Positions 46,423-47,414 of a stretch of 47,414 nt of DNA are shown here, in pieces. The notes under the pieces are model-generated. The model had not been told where the DNA came from. It worked only from the letters and a program-made list of their open reading frames with translations, and searched no databases. The DNA comes from [Mycobacterium] nativiensis (GTDB lineage Bacteria; Actinomycetota; Actinomycetes; Mycobacteriales; Mycobacteriaceae): assembly GCF_020172685.1 (NCBI RefSeq), contig NZ_CP083986.1:2066115-2113528 (forward strand), written 5' to 3'. The translations under genes were made by a program, and so were the position numbers. Position 1 is the first letter of the stretch, and every line of letters begins with the position of its first letter.

Positions 46423-47414
46423 TTACAGGCCGAGCTCGGCTTCGAATTCGCCTTCCTCGAGCCGGTTGCGGATCGTGGTCACGAACCTTCCGGCGTCGGC
46501 ACCGTCGATCAGGCGGTGGTCGTAGGTCAGCGGCAGGTAGCAGACCGACCGCACACCGACCGACTCGTTGCCGGCCTCGTCGATGACGACCCGCGGCCGC
46601 TTGACGATGGCCCCGGTGCCGAGCATGGCGGCTTGCGGCGGGACCAGGATCGGCGTGTCGAACAACGCGCCCTGGCTGCCGATGTTGGTGATCGTGAAGG
46701 TGCCGCCGGACAGTTCGTCGGGCTTCAGGCCGCCCGACCGCGCCCGGGCGGCGATGTCGGCGATGGCGCGTGCCAGCCCCGCCAGCGACAGGTCGCCGGC
46801 GTTGTGGATCACCGGGGACAGCAGCCCCTGGTCGGTGTCGACCGCGAAGCCCAGGTGCTCGGCGTCGTAGTAGGTGATCTCACCGGCGTCCTCGTTGTAG
46901 CTGGCGTTGACGTTCGGGTGCGCCTTGAGTGCGTCGATCACCGCACGGGCGATGAACGGCAGGTAGGTCAGGTTGACGCCCTCGCGCTCGGCGAAGTCGG
47001 CCTTGGCCCGGGCCCGCAACGCCACGATCCTGGTCATGTCGACCTCGTGGGTCTGGGTGAGCTGAGCGGTGGCCTGCAGCGACTCGCGGGTCTTCTTGGC
47101 GGTGATCTGCCGGATCCGGTTGGCCTTGGCGGTGGTCCCGCGCAGGTGCGCCAGGGCCGACACCGGCGCCGGTGCGGGAGCCGGGGCGGCAGCGCCCGCC
47201 GGCTGGGCGGCCGGGGCGGCGGGAGCCTTCTGCTGTTCGGCGAAGGCCAGCACGTCCTGCTTGCGGATCCGCCCGCCGACGCCGGTGCCGGCCACGCGGC
47301 CCAGGTCGACGTTGTTGTCGGCGGCGAGCTTGCGCACCAGCGGGGTGACATACGGCGTGGCATCCGTGGCGGGCTGCGCCGGCGCCGCCGGTGCAGGGGC
47401 TGCTGGTGCAGGGG
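46423..47414 (-). CDS. dlaT: Dihydrolipoamide acyltransferase E2 (DlaT/SucB), C-terminal part
   Basis: The gene runs off the right edge (its 5' end is missing). Visible are an Ala/Pro linker, the E3-binding domain [20 protein letters not shown] followed by [14 protein letters not shown], a second Ala/Pro linker, and the catalytic acyltransferase domain with the active site [13 protein letters not shown]. In mycobacteria this E2 serves pyruvate dehydrogenase and the peroxynitrite reductase system with AhpD/Lpd. It would be lipoylated by LipB/LipA encoded just downstream. Whether it is the pyruvate or oxoglutarate E2 rests on the Rv2215 position. Confidence 0.93.
   Translation of the reverse strand, partial: PAPAAPAPAAPAQPATDATPYVTPLVRKLAADNNVDLGRVAGTGVGGRIRKQDVLAFAEQQKAPAAPAAQPAGAAAPAPAPAPVSALAHLRGTTAKANRIRQITAKKTRESLQATAQLTQTHEVDMTRIVALRARAKADFAEREGVNLTYLPFIARAVIDALKAHPNVNASYNEDAGEITYYDAEHLGFAVDTDQGLLSPVIHNAGDLSLAGLARAIADIAARARSGGLKPDELSGGTFTITNIGSQGALFDTPILVPPQAAMLGTGAIVKRPRVVIDEAGNESVGVRSVCYLPLTYDHRLIDGADAGRFVTTIRNRLEEGEFEAELGL

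Noticed and set aside
47160..47414. Repeated GCC/CCG-rich sequence that could be a DNA repeat.
   Set aside because: It encodes the two Ala/Pro linkers of the E2 acyltransferase.

Overview
The window is a high-GC actinobacterial chromosome segment and is almost certainly from a Mycobacterium or Mycolicibacterium-type genome. It carries the FAS-II mycolic acid operon with its own regulator (mabR, fabD, acpM, kasA, kasB, accD6), pyruvate dehydrogenase E1 (aceE), the peroxiredoxin ahpE, ptkA/ptpA, rnpB, panB, the envelope protease hip1/caeA, glnA2-glnE, glnA1, lipB-lipA and the E2 acyltransferase dlaT. Read from right to left, this gene order closely follows what I remember of M. tuberculosis Rv2215 to Rv2247. 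Added genes suggest a free-living, environmental relative. Gene calls rest on motifs, lengths and remembered family sequences; no search was run.

Layout. Positions 1-4800 are an accessory catabolic and regulatory stretch: the end of an aldehyde dehydrogenase, a zinc alcohol dehydrogenase, two paralogous TetR regulators reading away from each other, and a LysR regulator divergent from a short-chain dehydrogenase. Positions 4870-14553 hold the lipid block on the minus strand. aceE and mabR come first, then fabD-acpM-kasA-kasB-accD6, which supplies malonyl-ACP and extends meromycolate chains. Positions 14744-16579 read rightward: a lipoprotein, a DUF3052 protein overlapping ahpE, and tRNA-Val. 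Positions 16590-19819 hold a nickel/cobalt sensor gene (kmtR) with a tiny histidine-rich protein, then an acyl-CoA ligase and an F420-type oxidoreductase. Positions 19847-25786 hold an MpaB-like protein, SURF1, ptpA, ptkA, and a rightward NIF3/zinc-ribbon/RNase H operon.

Positions 25793-28736 hold an XRE-cupin regulator divergent from a flavin oxidoreductase and methyltransferase pair, with a convergent 2-oxoglutarate oxygenase. RNase P RNA follows, then an orphan gene with unusual codon use. Positions 30161-40670 hold a CYTH-CHAD protein, panB, a wax-ester synthase, hip1, glnA2, glnE and a thioesterase. A decayed gene end precedes glnA1. The right end holds an RDD protein, a DUF4191 protein, lipA, lipB, an epimerase and the end of dlaT. 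Nitrogen assimilation (glnA1, glnA2, glnE), lipoylation (lipA, lipB) and its client enzyme dlaT therefore sit together.

The most interesting signals are regulatory. Two small autoregulated modules each have a perfect palindrome over the regulator's own start codon: kmtR with the His-rich protein, and the XRE-cupin gene facing the flavin oxidoreductase and methyltransferase. A family of long intergenic palindromes sharing a CGAG-nn-TG core occurs at three places. I saw no insertion sequence, CRISPR array or prophage.
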